From assembly GCA_037903355.1 (NCBI GenBank), contig JBAJFE010000025.1:1488001-1552000 (forward strand): DNA of 64,000 bases. Direction: 5' to 3'. Source of the stretch: Trichuris trichiura (Eukaryota > Nematoda > Enoplea > Trichinellida > Trichuridae). Under the pieces are notes generated by a model that worked only from the letters and a program-made list of their open reading frames with translations, made no database searches and had not been told where the DNA came from. A program made the position numbers and the translations under genes. Positions 1-12,425 of the stretch are shown here, in pieces. Every line of letters begins with the position of its first letter. Position 1 is the stretch's first letter.

Positions 1-430
1 ATGTACACTTTTAAAGCGCCACCGCTGCATGATATAACCAAAACCTGGCGCCATCATTTGGAAAAAGGCTTTGCATTCACTTGCCTGTGATATGAAGAAT
101 TTACTGAAAGCATGAATGACTGGTCAGCGGTTGAGACACACATTCAAATTTGGCGACTTGGTCCGCCACGACTCTTACCCTGAACAATACACAAGGCACC
201 ATATTATGGAACATATTACCTTACAAGAAACTTTAAAAACTTTTACTGGTTTCGGGAGCAACTATGCCACAAAAACTGCGTCCTCATTATTTTTTGACTT
301 TCCTGTTATATCACTCCTCATAAAGTTTGCAGTAAAGCATCTGATAGTTTCAAGCACTCCATCCATTCCTCCACCAGTTGTAGTGTTAACACCAACTATA
401 TATATACACATATAAACATATAAGAAAAGT
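1..430. other. Left-edge sequence without recognisable gene
   Basis: I see no gene, transposon end or clear satellite monomer here. A 99-codon frame at 116-415 has low-complexity composition and no domain I recognise, so I do not call it. A short TA-rich tract lies near 400-420. Satellite similarity begins at about 430. Confidence 0.4.
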
Positions 431-745
431 GCTTTGGAAGATATAGCTTTTCTTGATTCCGGTGTTCCTCAGAAGGAACTCTTCTATGCACTGAGGGGCC
501 CATGTGTGGACAACTTTAACTAATGAATATTGTGCCCCTATTGTTGTGCATACCGATATTCTGATTTTTCGGACCTCGTTTGAGCAAAGGGAAGCCGGAA
601 ATATGAAAAACGTTTGCCCTTAGATTTCTCATACAGTATCTGAACGAAAAGCAGGTACAGGTACTTTCAAAAATACACATGGGCCGTCCGCTGCGCGCTG
701 GGGAAATCCTTTCTGTAAGAGACAGCTACGAGAGCGCCTGAATGC
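430..745 (+). repeat. Partial ~460 bp satellite monomer
   Basis: One partial monomer, with the anchor GAACGAAAAGCAGGTA near 640 followed by the CAAAAATACACATGGGCCG region. It joins the 2 kb block at the same point (after GAGYCTGTT) as the copies near 37.14 and 49.53 kb, so the junction was duplicated together with the block. Confidence 0.8.
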
Positions 746-2775
746 TCCTGTGGAATGGGAAAGGGAAGGCGGAGCGATAACGAGTCTGTTCCTCCGTTCA
801 CTCCAACTGGACTTTTTATCATCAATGTTATTAATTTGTCGAAAGCATTAATTCGGAAGCAGTTTAGAGTTTGCTGTTGCAACTCATTTGCTACAAGGTG
901 CGTAAGTCAAGTTTTCAGTAGCTTCATTAAAGCGTTCCGTTTGGTTAAGCATTGTATGGTAACTTCTACTTTGTTGTTGCCTATTTTTGATAATTTGCAG
1001 TCCGTGCTATCTGCGTAGCAATGGAATTGCTGATCCTGGCAGCATTCGTTGTTATGATTTTTCTTTTGTACATTGGGCGTATTGTTCTTTCTTGTTTTGC
1101 CCTTTGATCCGCTTGTGAGAGCATAAATATGTTAGCCCTTCTAATGTCTCCATTATTTTAAGTAAGCCTTCAAATTATTAATGCAATATGCTGAAAGACA
1201 TGTCGGTGAACGGATCCTCCTGGAATTCCTGCTACATTCTTGCCTTCTTCAGCTAAGATGATCGAAGTCGTATTATCTTCTCAAACTGGTCAGCACGAAA
1301 AAATCAACTACTACAGTGGCGCAAAAAATGAAGAAAGTACTCCATTTTCATAAGTGGACTTGCTGATCTGTAAGTGGAACTTGAAAGTCAGAATACGGTA
1401 AAGAAGAAGATAGAAAAGTGACGTGTAACACGTTCGGGGTTCGATCAGGAACCTTTTCGGTGAAGTTTGACCGGATGCGTTTCGTTTCATTCTCGCCAAT
1501 AAATAAAAGCATCTATAAACCAATCTCCACCGATCGACTAAGGCCCCGGCGGGACAATACAGCTGCTTTACCGCTTAGGATATGAAGGAGTGGTTTTCCG
1601 TTGCTATTACTTAAGAAAATATGAACTAATAACTGTTATTTTGTTTTCCCCTTTTGTTTCATTCAATTTTTGTTCTCATCAATCGCTCTGTAGCTCAACT
1701 TTAAACAGTTTTCATGTTCAATACAGTTATGCTGATGCTATAAAACCGTACAATTTCGCCCTGCAATTCTTTTTATGCAGCATCACTATTTCTGTCACTG
1801 TTTGTGATTTTCAAAATAGCAGTGGTCATTGTTTTGTTTATGCCTGTCATCGGTTCATTTATTCTCCTGCATTCTATGCTTTCCTCCTTGGCATATCGCA
1901 TCTGGTAAGCTTTATTCTCTTATTTATTAAAACGAGTATATGTATGAAAATTTTCGCCGTATTTTTCAATATATTAGAGCGGTGAAACTTTGCTGCTCGA
2001 GTGCCTCGCACGTTCCTTGAAAGGTTCCCCTAATTCCAGCGCACCTTCTTTGTATAAACGATAGGGAAGCCGCTTTTAATTTCGCACATATTGCTTTCTC
2101 GTTTGTCCTGCGAAATTTAGAAATTGTTGCCTTAAAACGTAGAGTGGATATTCTGCGAGCATGTTTATTTTCCGTTGAAATTGAAGAGGTTTTCCCAGTT
2201 GTCTCTTCTTTTATCTTAATCCGGCGATATCCAAAAATAACCGTAACGATTTTCGTGTTCGTTCTCCCGTAGAATCTTCCCCACGACTGAGTTTCTCATC
2301 AGTGATCGTTTGTATCCGATTTGTGCAAAATGCGTTTCCTTTCAGTGTTTTCCGGAGAACACTTATTTCTTCCGGGATTAATGATTGTCCGCTATTGGAT
2401 TCGGGTTGATATGCCCCTTACTGTCTTTAATGCCTTCTCAGAAATAATACGAACATCCTAAGATTACATTTACATTTGAACTATAAATTCTCTACGAAAT
2501 TCTGTACCATTCTGCCTACTGTCATTTTCAATCTCCAATAGAGTCTATTCCGAACATATTTTGCAGCGTTTATAACAATAAACGTTATCTAATGAACAGT
2601 TGGCTAAAAACTCCTTCAAGTAATTTCATAAATCATTTTAAAAACCTTTTGCAAATGAGAATAGAACATAAAGATTTAGAAAGTTTACACACATACGTCC
2701 TAGTTTCTCTTTGGAAACATTCTAACGTAAGCCGAACATAAAAACGTACGATTATTTGTGGAAAACTGCACCGAA
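745..2775 (+). repeat. 2 kb dispersed block, copy 1
   Basis: A non-satellite block that recurs nearly complete at 37.14-39.12 and 49.53-51.51 kb, and 5'-truncated at 15.19-15.79 kb. All copies end at the same junction, just after TTTGTGGAAAACTGCA, where satellite resumes. About 200 bp of the expected monomer is missing at the insertion point, so this is not a clean insertion. I found no long terminal repeat or terminal inverted repeat. A 70-codon minus-strand frame at 1311-1523 is present in all three full copies, but it is short and matches nothing I know. It may be a decayed transposon or a captured genomic segment. Confidence 0.75.
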
Positions 2776-5700
2776 GTTTCACGCCGCTCTTCTATGCCCT
2801 GGGTGCCCATGGACGAAGTACTTTGACTAGCGAATATTATGCCCCCACACTTATGCAGATCATTATCCCAATTTTAGGGAGCTCGCCTGAGCAACGATCG
2901 GCCTTAAAAATGAAAAAAATTTCTTTTTGCACCCTTCCTACTGTACACGTATGAACACCTAGGTATCAGTCGTTTCAAAAACTTTCAAGCGCTGTCCCCT
3001 TCAGGCAACCCACATCTTTTGTGCTCACGACGTCTCCAAAACCGCCGAAATGCTCCTGAGAAATAGGATAGGAAGGCTGGAGCGATAACGAGTCGTTTGG
3101 ATAGCGCGATAGCTTTACGCGAAACCAAATCCGAAGCAGCGGGCGGAAACGTATTCCACCATCGTTCCTGCTTTTAAGTGGCCACGTTCAGTGGCGTAGG
3201 TCCTTTGGAAACTATAGCTTCTCCTGATGACGGGGTTCGACTAAAGCCGCTCTTCTATTCCCCAGCGGGTGCATGGACGAAGCACCTTGAATATCGAATC
3301 TTATGCCTCCACACTTACGGAGGTCAACATCCTAACCTTTCGCAGCTCGTCTGAGCAACGGGAGGCCGTAAATATGAAAAACATTTCTTTTTACACTCTT
3401 CGTACGGTAAACGAACGAAAAGGAGGTACCGATCATTTCAAAATACTCATGCGCCTTCCTCTGCGCGCTAGAAAAGTCCGTTGCTCCCGAGATGTCCGTT
3501 GAAGCGTCGAGATGCTCCTGCGCAACAGGATAAGAGAGGCACAGCGATAACAAGCTTGTTTTACTGCGTGATAGCGTCACGCGAAACGAAATTTGAAGTA
3601 GCGGCCGGAAACGGATTCCTGCGTCATTTTTGCATTTAAATGGTCGTGTTCAGTCGCGTACGAGCTTTTGCAGCTATAGATCTTCTTCACGGTTGTGTTC
3701 GACTGAAGCCGCTTTCTACACTCTGTGAGTACACTGAAGAAGTAATTTTAACTAGCCAACATTCTCGTGCTACACGTATGGACAGCTGCATTCCGATTTT
3801 TCAGAGCCCGTCTCAGATACTGGAGGCCGTAAACCGGAAAAACGCCATTTCTTACATTCTTCCTACAGTTGATGAACGAAAAGCAGGTAACATTAACTTC
3901 AAAAATACACATGGGCCGTCCGCTACGCGGCGCAGATGTTTGTTGTCTCCAAATCGTCAGTAGAAGCGCGCAATTCTTTCTGCGGGATAGCTTAGCAGAG
4001 GCTGAAAGATAACAAATCTGTTTTTCAGCCTCATAGCTTCATCAATTAACTAAACCAGGTAGCGGCCAGAAACGTATTCCTGTGTCATTTTTCTTTTCAA
4101 ATAACCGTGTTCACTTGCGTAGGATCTGTGGAAGCTATGGATTTTTTTGATGACGGTATCAGAATAAACCCGCTCTTCTATACCGTGGGGCGCAGATGGA
4201 CGTAGTACTTTAACTAGCAAATATTATGCCGCTATTGTTATGGAAGCCAACGCTGAGTTTTTTCGTAGCTGGTTTGAGCAACGGGAGGGCAAAAATTTGG
4301 AAATCTTCTCCTTTTACATTCTTCTCACAGCAGAAGAACGGCAAGCGCGTAGCAGTATTTTCAAAAATACACACCAGTAGTCTGATGCACACCTGAGAAG
4401 ACGTTTCTCTGCGAAAGGACTACAGGAGAGCTGAAGTGCTCCTGCGGAATGGGAAAAGAAAGGTTAGGCGACAACGGTCCCCTTTTTCTGCTTGATCGTT
4501 TCATCTGAAGCCAAATGGAAAGTAGGGGAGAAAAACGCATTCCTGCATCCGTCTAGCTTTTAAGTGACCGTGTTGAGTAGCGTACGTGCTTTATAAGCTA
4601 CAAGTTTCCTGAATGGCGGTGTTCAACGAAAGCTGCTCGTCTGGGCGTGCAGGGACGAAATACTGTAAGTACTGAATATAATGCCCCTCTACTTATAGAG
4701 AGCAACATTACGATTTTTCGGAGATTGATTGAGGAATAAGGCGCTGGAATAATAAAAACAATTATGGTTTCACATTCTTCATACAGTAGGTGAACAAAAC
4801 GCAGGAAGCAGTATTTTCACAAATGGTCACCAGCCGTCCGATAGGCGCCGGAGAAATGCTTTAAATCTGGAACCGTAGCAGGAGCGCCAAAATGCTTCTG
4901 CTGAATAGGAAATGAAAGGCTGAGCAATAACGAGCCTGCTTTTCTGAGAGTACGCTTCTTCTGAGGCCAAGCGGAAAGTGCTGAGCAGAATGGTTTTGCA
5001 CCATCCGCAGAGCTTTAAACGTTTGTGTCGGAGCGCATAGGAGGTTTGGAAGCCACACCTCGTCTTGATCGCGGTGTTCCACTGAACCTGCTCTTCTATA
5101 CATCGAAGGCACCTGTACGAACTACTTTAACTATTTAGTATTATGTCACTAAACTTATGCATGGAAATATCCTGCTTTTTGGAAGCTGCTTGGAAAAACG
5201 CGAAGCTGGAATTATGAAAACATTTTCTTTTTTGATACTTCATACAGTACGTGAACGAAAATCAAGTAGCAGCATGTTAAAAAATGCCCGTAGGCCGTCT
5301 GCTGTAGCTCGGAATGCCTTTTGTCTACAAGAGAGCTGTAGAAGCGCTCAAGTGTCCGTACGGAATGGAAACGGATACGCTGAGCAAAAACCAGCCTGTT
5401 TTTCCTCGCGATCCCTCCATCTTTGACGAAATGGAAAGTAGCGGCAGAAACGTATTTCTACCCGGTTCTAGCTTTCAGACAGGTCTGTTGGGTCTCGCAC
5501 GAGTCTTAGAAGCTTTTGCATCTCCTGATGGTGGTGTTCCAACAAAGTCGCTCTATAATACCCTGATGTCACCTTGAGGAAGTAGTTTAACTGGAGAATG
5601 GTATGCTCCAATACTTACGCAGAGCCATACACCTAGTCTTCAGGCCTTTTGTATTCAGCGGGAGGTCCGAAATATGAAAAACTTATGGTTTTTATCCTTC

Positions 5701-8700
5701 GTACAGTAGGCGAACGAAAAGCACGTATCATTATTTTCAAAAGTACTCATAGGCCGTCCTTTCCGCGGCGGAGAAGTGTTTTGTTTGCGGTAGGCTGTAG
5801 TTGGCTTGTAATGTTCCTGCGGAATGGGAACGAAAGTGCCGAGGGATAACCAGCCTATTTTCCCGCGCGAGGGCACTAACCGGAACCAAACCGTAAGCAG
5901 CGCACAGGAAAGTATTCCTGCAGTGTTCTTGCTTTTAAATGGCCATGATAGCCGGGTAGAAACTTGGGAAGCTAGAGGTTTCGTTCATGGAAGAGGTCGC
6001 CGAAGGACGCTCTAGTATAATGTTGACGCGCATGGACGAAGTACTTTAACTGGCGAATTTTATGATCGTATACTCATGGAAAGCAGCATTCAGGTTTTTC
6101 GGAGATCCTTTGAGCAACGCGATCTCTCAAGTATGCCAAAGGTGTGTTTTTACATTCCTCGTATAGTACGTAAACGAAAAGAATGTAGCAGTATTTTTAA
6201 ATATAGTCGCCACCGTCCCACGCGCGCCAGAGAAGTATTCTGTCTGCCAGACGGCTACATAATTGCCAAATGCTTTTGATGAATAGGAAACAAAAGGCCA
6301 AGGGATAGCGATCCAGGTTTTCTGTGCGATTGTTTCCTTAGAAACGAAATGGAAAGTGGTAGGCAGTAACCTAATTCTGCACGGTACTTGCTTTTAGATA
6401 GCTGTGTTGGGTCTCGTATCAGTCTTAGAAGCTATTGCATCTCTTCATAGCGGGGTTCGACTAAAGTCGCTCTTTTATACCCTGGGTGCACTTTGAGGAA
6501 GTACTTTAACTGGGGAATGGTATGCTCCTATACAAAAGCAGGGGCATACTCCAAGTTTTCGTACCAGCTGTGTTCAACGAGAGGCCGAAAATATGAAAAA
6601 CGTTTCTTTTTACATTTTTCATACAGTAGATGAACGAAAAGTAGGTATCAGCATTTTCAAAATTATTCATAGTCCGTCCTCTGTGCGCCGGAAAAGTCGT
6701 TTGTTTGCGAGAGGATTAGAGTAGCCCTGTAATCTTCCTCTGAAATAGGAACAAAAATGCTGAGCGATAACGAATCTGTTTTCATGCGCAATGCGTTCCT
6801 TTGTAACCAAATGGAAAGCACCGGCCAGAAACGTATTCCTGTATCACTTGTTTTTAGACAGCCACTTGCGGTTGGGTAACAACTTTGAGAGCTATAGGTT
6901 TCGCTTATGGCGGTGGCGGTGTATGACGAAAGCCGCTCTTCTATACATTGGGCGCGCATGAATAAAGTACATGAACTAGCGAATATTACGCCGCTATGGT
7001 TATGGAAAGCAACGTTGAGATTTTTCGTCGCGCCGTTGGGCAATGGGTGTGCGGGAATAAGAAATAGTTATCTTTTTACATTCTTTGTAGAGTAGATAAA
7101 CGAGAAGCAGGTGCCGCTATTTTCAACAAAACTCACACGCTGTTCGCTGCGCCGCGGTGAAGCTTTTCGTGCGTCAGAGGACCGTAGAAACGCTGTGACG
7201 CTCCTGCGGATGGCGAAGGGAAGCGCTCTGCGATGGCCAGCCTGGTTTCCCGCGCGATACCATCATCCGAAGTGAAATGGAAATTAGCGGCAGCAACCAA
7301 ACCATGCAGCATGGTAGTTTTTACATGACTGTGTTAATTCGCGTACGAGTTTTACAAGCTATTGCTTCTCTTAATGGCCATGTGCGACTAAAGTAGCTCT
7401 TCTTTGCCATGGGGCTTCAATGACGAAGTATTTTTACTGCCAAAGAGTACGCACCCATACTTCTGGAGAGCCATATACCCGCCGTTTCGAGCTCGTCTAC
7501 GCAATGGGAATCAGGAAATACGGAAAAGTTCTCTTTCTACTTTGTCCGTACAGTAGGTGTAGGAAAAGCAGGTACCAATATTTTCAGAAATATTCATGGA
7601 GCGTTCCCTGCGCACCGGGAACGTCTGTTCTTTCCGAAAGGCCTACAATAGAGCCGTAATGCTCCTGCGGAATAGGATAAGAAAGGCTGAGGTATAAAGA
7701 ACCTGCTTTTCTGCGCGATAGATTTATCCGAAACCATAGTCAAAAGAATCGCTCAGTAACCTTTTCCTGCATCATTCTTGCCTTGACACTATCTCACTAG
7801 GTGAGATAAGAACTTTGGAAGCAATAATTCACGTTTGCGGCTCTGTCCGATTAAAGCCGCTTTCGAGCACCCTTTAGGGGGCATGTTCGATCGACTTTAC
7901 GTTGCAAATATTATGCCCCTAAACCTATCGAGAGGAGCGTTGAGGTTTTTCCTACCTCGGTCGAGCGTCGGGAAGCCGGAAATAAAAAAAACTTTTCTTT
8001 CTAAATTTTTCCTACAGTAGAAGAAGGAAAAGCAGGTACAGAGATTTTCAAAATTACTCATGGGCCATCCGCCACTTGGCAGAGATGTCTCTAGTGTGTA
8101 GCAGGATTGTAAAAGCTCTGTGATACTCCTGCGGAATCAGAAGGCAAACGTGCACAGCTAAGGAGATTGTTGTTCCGCGCGATCCTTTCATACGAAACGA
8201 AGTGCAAAGTAGTCGTCGACACCTAATGCTGCAGCTTGCTGGCTTCTAAACAGGTGTGCTAGGACGCATACGAATCTCAGAAGCTATTGCATCTCTTGAC
8301 GGCGGTGTTTCACTAAAGTCCCTATTCTATACCTCGAGGCCGCATTGATGAAGTACTTTATCGGCCGAAATTATGCGCCTACACTTACCCAGAGCCATCT
8401 TCCCATTTTTCCGAGCTCGTCGGAGCATTGGAAGACCGAGAAGATGTAAAACTTCTCTTTTTACGTTCTTTGTACAGTAGAGTAACGAAACGCAGGTACC
8501 ACTATTTTCAAAAATACTCATAGGCTGTCGCATGCGCGCTGGAGAATTGTATTGTTTGCGAGTGGGCTGTACTAATGCAGTAATCCTTCCACGGAGCGCG
8601 TATTGAAACGCCGATTGATGACGAGCGTGTATTTCTTCAGGATTACTTCAGATGAAACTAAATTGAAATCAGCGAGCAAAAACGTATTCCTGCATTATTC

Positions 8701-9550
8701 TCGCTTTAAAATAGCTGTGCTAGTTTGAATAAAAAATTTGGCAGCCATCGGTTTTCTTGATGGCGGTGTACAAGGAAAGCAACTCAGCTATACCCTAGGC
8801 GCGCATCGACGACATCTTTTAAGTAGCGAATATTATGCCCTCGTACTTATGAGGGGCAACATTCGGATTTTGTAAATATTGTCTGAGCAACGGGAGGCTG
8901 GAGATCTGAGAAAAGTTTCATCTTATTTTACTTGTACAGCGGGTGATCGAAAAGCAGCTAGTAGAATTTTTAAAATCAGTCAAGAGCAGTCCGATTTGCG
9001 CTGGAAAAATTCATTATGTTAGAGTCGGCTACTGGAGTGCCAAACCGCTTTTCCTGAATAGGGAACGACAGGCGGACCGATAAGGAGCCTGTTTTTCTTC
9101 GCGATCACTTTGTGCTAATCGAAATGAAAACTGGTAGGCAGAAGCCATTCCACAACTCGTAGTGCTTTTAGACGCGCAGTACCTTTGGAAGCGATAGCTC
9201 GTCTTGATGTCGGTGTTCCACTGAACACGCTCTTCAATGCACTCTCTGCATATGTACGAACTATTTTAATTAGCTAATATTATGCCCCTATACTTATCAT
9301 AAGCGACATTCCAATTTTGCGATGCTATATTTACACACGGGCAGCTGGAAATATCAAACACATCTCTTTTTGCATACTTCCTACAGTAGATGAGAGAAAA
9401 GCAGGTAGAACTATCTCCAAACAGGTTCATAGGCCGTCCGCTGCGCGCCGAAGAAGTCTTTTGGCCACGAGACGTCCGTAGAAGTGCCGAAATTCTCCTG
9501 GGAAATAGGTTAGGAAACGGAGCCTGCTTTTCAGCCAGATAGCTTCATCC
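2775..9550 (+). repeat. Satellite array 1, ~460 bp monomers
   Basis: About fourteen to fifteen tandem monomers. The GAACGAAAAGCAGGTA-like anchor appears near 3411, 3872, 4335, 4792, 5250, 5712, 6170, 6632, 7092, 7555, 8022, 8485, 8950 and 9400, a spacing of 457-467 bp. Monomers are substantially diverged from each other. Typical conserved pieces are a GAGCAACGGGAGGC box, the anchor, TTTTCAAAAATACTCAT, GCGATAACGAGCCTG, and GTTCGACTAAAGCCGCTCTT. The first part (2.8-4.5 kb) matches 43.7-45.4 kb and the last part (7.4-9.5 kb) matches 41.3-43.6 kb, each closer to its distant partner than to its neighbours. Many 60-130 codon frames occur on both strands; I treat them as non-coding. Confidence 0.9.
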
Positions 9551-10510
9551 CAGTGATTCCCAACGGCGGTCCCAGGGACCCCTTGGGTTCCCTGGGAAAC
9601 TTGAAGGGAGCCCTGAGAAGGATTGGGGATTTAGGGAGTCCTTGAGAGATTATTGGGCTTCAGGGGATACCTGGTAGTCGGTGCCGCAAGACGAGAGTGA
9701 TCCTGCCGTTCAGGATAGTGAGGCGAGGCGGCCTGAGGTTACTCCTGACGACTATGGACCCGGGCGTGGATAAATTAGTAGCACTGCACCATACCCAGTC
9801 GTCGCACGGAGATAAGATCAAGCGACTGTCGCCTTGCTCTGAGGAAATATTGAATTTAGATTCAGTTTCGCGCAGCCCGGAGAAGAGCATCGCAGCCTGA
9901 CTTACATATTGCGCTACCATTGCTAACAGCCCAAAAAATTGAGGAAGAGGAAACCCTGGGCGGCGTTTGTACTCTGAAGGCTCCCCGATCTGCAATTAGC
10001 CGGCTTAAGTCAAGCAATACGGAAAGAACGCTTTCAGTGCCAACTAAAGAATTAAGGGATTAACGGCTTCGAATATCGTTAAGGAGCTTTAGCCGTATAC
10101 GGCAGCCTGCTTCCTTACTAACCATTTCGCTCTAGTGTAGAAAAGGAATTCAGCTTTGACTTCGCATCGCCAGGTCTTCCAGCCATTAATTGCACACTCA
10201 ACTTTTACAGCGCAAAAGATGGGGTCCTACTTGCGGCTGACAAGATCCGCAGGTTAACAAGGCTTTTAATGACAGCCCGGCTTAACTGTTTTCTCGTTGG
10301 CACACACGGTACGCAGCGAAGTCAATTCTACATTCTGCAGCCTGTTTCAGGTGTTGAACTACTTGTACAAATTCACATCAACTTAACCACAGTAGGCGCA
10401 CCTGAGGATAACAGAAGCAGGAGAATTACGTTGCGGAGAATGACGGGGGGCTCCGGCAAGTTGATGGTCGCAAAAGGGGACCCTGGCTCCAAAAAGGTTG
10501 GGAAACACTG
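9551..10510 (+). mobile_element. hAT-like non-autonomous DNA transposon inserted in satellite
   Basis: The left end reads CAGTGATTCCCAAC and the right end is its near inverse, GTTGGGAAACACTG, the typical hAT terminus (CAGNG-TTCYCAA). The flanking 8-mers CTTCATCC and TTTCATCG resemble an 8 bp target duplication with two mismatches, and satellite sequence continues across the insertion. The interior has no transposase that I recognise. A 111-codon minus-strand frame at 9660-9995 and a 118-codon plus-strand frame at 10,269-10,625 are not convincing genes, and the latter runs through the element's end into satellite. A copy lacking its left ~450 bp lies at 53,597-54,116. Confidence 0.75.
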
Positions 10511-11625
10511 TTTCATCGGAATCCAATTGCAAAGAAGCGGACAGAAACGTTTTCCAGCATTATTTCTGCTTTTAAATGGCGTCGTTCAGTCGCGTAGGTC
10601 CATTGGAAACTATAGCTTTTTTTGATGACGGTGTTCGACTAACGCCGCTCTTCTATACCCTCGGGTGCATGGACGAAGTAGTTTGGCTAGGGAATAAAAT
10701 GCCGCACAGTTACGGAGAAAAGCATCTGGATGTTTTGGAACTCGTTTGAACAACAGGAAGCCGGAAATACGAAAATCGTTTTGTAGGAGCAGAGCTTCTT
10801 GCGACGATATACGACAGATATAAGTCTTTTATTGAAAGGGTATTCTGGTTAACTTGGTGTATACGGTACAGAACAGCAATGGTGGTATGACAGCAATACG
10901 ACCAATTCGGTAACCCAAAACCATTCTCGCGACAGCCGTTTATATAGGTGTTGCGCCGTTGCTCCCTACTTAGGCGAATGACCCTTGAGAGACCATGACC
11001 CATGGAAGGACAATAGTCCAGGGAGACAACAACGCATAGGGACCGTGAGCTCAAGCATGGTGACCTTCTGCAAACCTGGGCACGGCTGTATAACAGGAGG
11101 GGGCCACAGTCACACCGCCCTACGGGTAGTCTTGGGTTAAGGCCATGCAAGGCCAAACCTCAGGTTGTTGACGTCAGCGGGTGATACAGGCACACGTTTC
11201 TTTCCATATCCCGCGTATAGTAGGTGAAGGAAAAGCAGGTAGTAGTATTTTCAAGATACTCATAGGCTGCTGCTTGCGCGGCGGAAATTTCTTTCGTCAG
11301 CAAGAGCGCTGTGACAGCGCTGTAAGTTTCTTGGTCAGTGCGAATTGAAACGCCGAGCGATAAGAAGCCTGTTTTCTGCGCGATGCGTTCATTTGATAGC
11401 AAAAAGAAATGAATGCTGAGAAACGTGTTTCTGCATGATGCTTGCTTTTGAATGTCCACTCAGGGTCGGGTAGAGACTTTGGAAGTTATTGGTTTGCTTT
11501 GTAGCGCTGCTCGATGAAAACCGTTCTTGTATGCCTTGTGCGCGCGCGGACGAAGTAGTTTACGTAGTGAGTATTATGTTCCTGTGCTTATGGAGAGCAA
11601 GACTCGGATTTTTCGAGAGAAAAAT
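10511..11625 (+). repeat. Satellite segment split by a solo LTR
   Basis: Satellite monomers continue from the hAT right end to the start of the small-gene block near 11,625. They are interrupted by the LTR at 10,782-11,194. The equivalent stretch at 54,117-54,840 lacks the LTR, so the insertion post-dates that duplication. Confidence 0.8.
10782..11194 (-). mobile_element. Solo LTR with 5 bp target duplication
   Basis: A 413 bp insertion that begins TGT and ends ACA. It is bounded on both sides by CGTTT (10,777-10,781 and 11,195-11,199) and is absent from the paralogous satellite near 54.37 kb. Read on the minus strand it has the layout of an LTR: TGTGCCTG start, a TATA box (TATATAAACG, about 10,939-10,946), a polyadenylation signal AATAAA (10,828-10,833), and an end CTCCTACA. 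I see no internal retrotransposon region, so it is a solo LTR left by recombination. The family (gypsy, BEL or copia) cannot be told from an LTR alone. A 148-codon minus-strand frame across it is not a gene. Confidence 0.8.
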
Positions 11626-12425
11626 CTGGCAGAGTTTGAAGGTTACGGTTCGTTTTTCTTTGCTTGCTGGCATGCTTTTCGTCCTCCGTAAATTAGAATA
11701 TTTTTATTTTCGAAAGCTACAGCATAATTAATAGTAGTTAGGTTTGGTTAACTGCTGCTTTGAAAACGGCAGCGAATAAGCTGTTGCAAACGCGGCAGAC
11801 TTTATAAATAAAAATGATCCTTTTCGTTTTATATTTTTCAAGAAATGCATGAACGACGTGTGTCTTCTTTTTAATCCTTTTCTGACACGCGCATGAGCAC
11901 CCATAATAGTGTTACCCGTTTTGGTTTAGGCTTAGGTAGCATTTACTAAGCGTGAGAAACAAAAAGAAAAAGTTAGGCTTATTCATTTACGACGTTTGTG
12001 TTTCTGTATTGTTAGTTTCAAAATGTTGTTGTAGGCCGAAGCCAAAGCTAGTCTTAAAGTTTACTGACGTTATCAGGGAGCGTAGTTTGCTTGTTAAGAT
12101 GTGAACGGCACTTCAGACGGTCGGCTCATTTTCGTTAAAACGCTTGGCAGTTGAATAAGGCCTCATGGAAACGGGATGCCCAATAAGCTCGCGCGTTTCT
12201 ATCGCAGAATGTTACGATTTGCCAACCTTAAGTTTACCTGGTTGTAGTTTATTATTCATAAACGTTGCAACCATTTAGCGCTATAAGTTTTAGTTTAAGA
12301 GGCTACCGAAGAAAACTAACGAGAGAATTATTAATGCGCAGGATTCTTGCACAGATAACGTAACAAAAGCTAGGCGAAGCATCTTCTTAATTGCGTCAGG
12401 AATGCTTGAATTTAAATAGACGTCT
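11625..12425. other. 3' flank of the small two-exon gene
   Basis: Single-copy-like sequence, duplicated with the gene at 46.55-47.38 kb. On the minus strand it is downstream of the small gene. It contains an AATAAA about 170 bp past the stop codon (TTTATT on the plus strand near 12,250), a possible polyadenylation signal. I see no other gene here. Confidence 0.5.

Noticed and set aside
1311..1523. 70-codon minus-strand frame kept in three block copies
   Set aside because: The copies are too similar overall for retention to be informative, and the peptide shows no domain. Not called a gene.
3269..9500. Recurring peptide pattern (EQREAGNMKN, RTVDERKAG, IFKNTH) in satellite monomers
   Set aside because: The same monomers are also open on the minus strand, frames are broken in many units, and the unit length often is not a multiple of three. 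I take this as a composition effect, not a protein repeat.
2775..9550. CENP-B-box-like segment in the monomer (CTCGTTTGAGCAACGGGA)
   Set aside because: It resembles NTTCGNNNNANNCGGGN only if one base is inserted, so it does not meet the consensus.
9745..9780. Another CCTGACGA site as a hammerhead
   Set aside because: No GAAA or stem II at the required spacing.
9660..9995. 111-codon minus-strand frame inside the hAT element
   Set aside because: No BED finger, RNase-H-like or hAT dimerisation motif; the region is missing from the second copy.
10710..11156. 148-codon minus-strand frame
   Set aside because: Spans satellite and the solo LTR, crossing the insertion junction.
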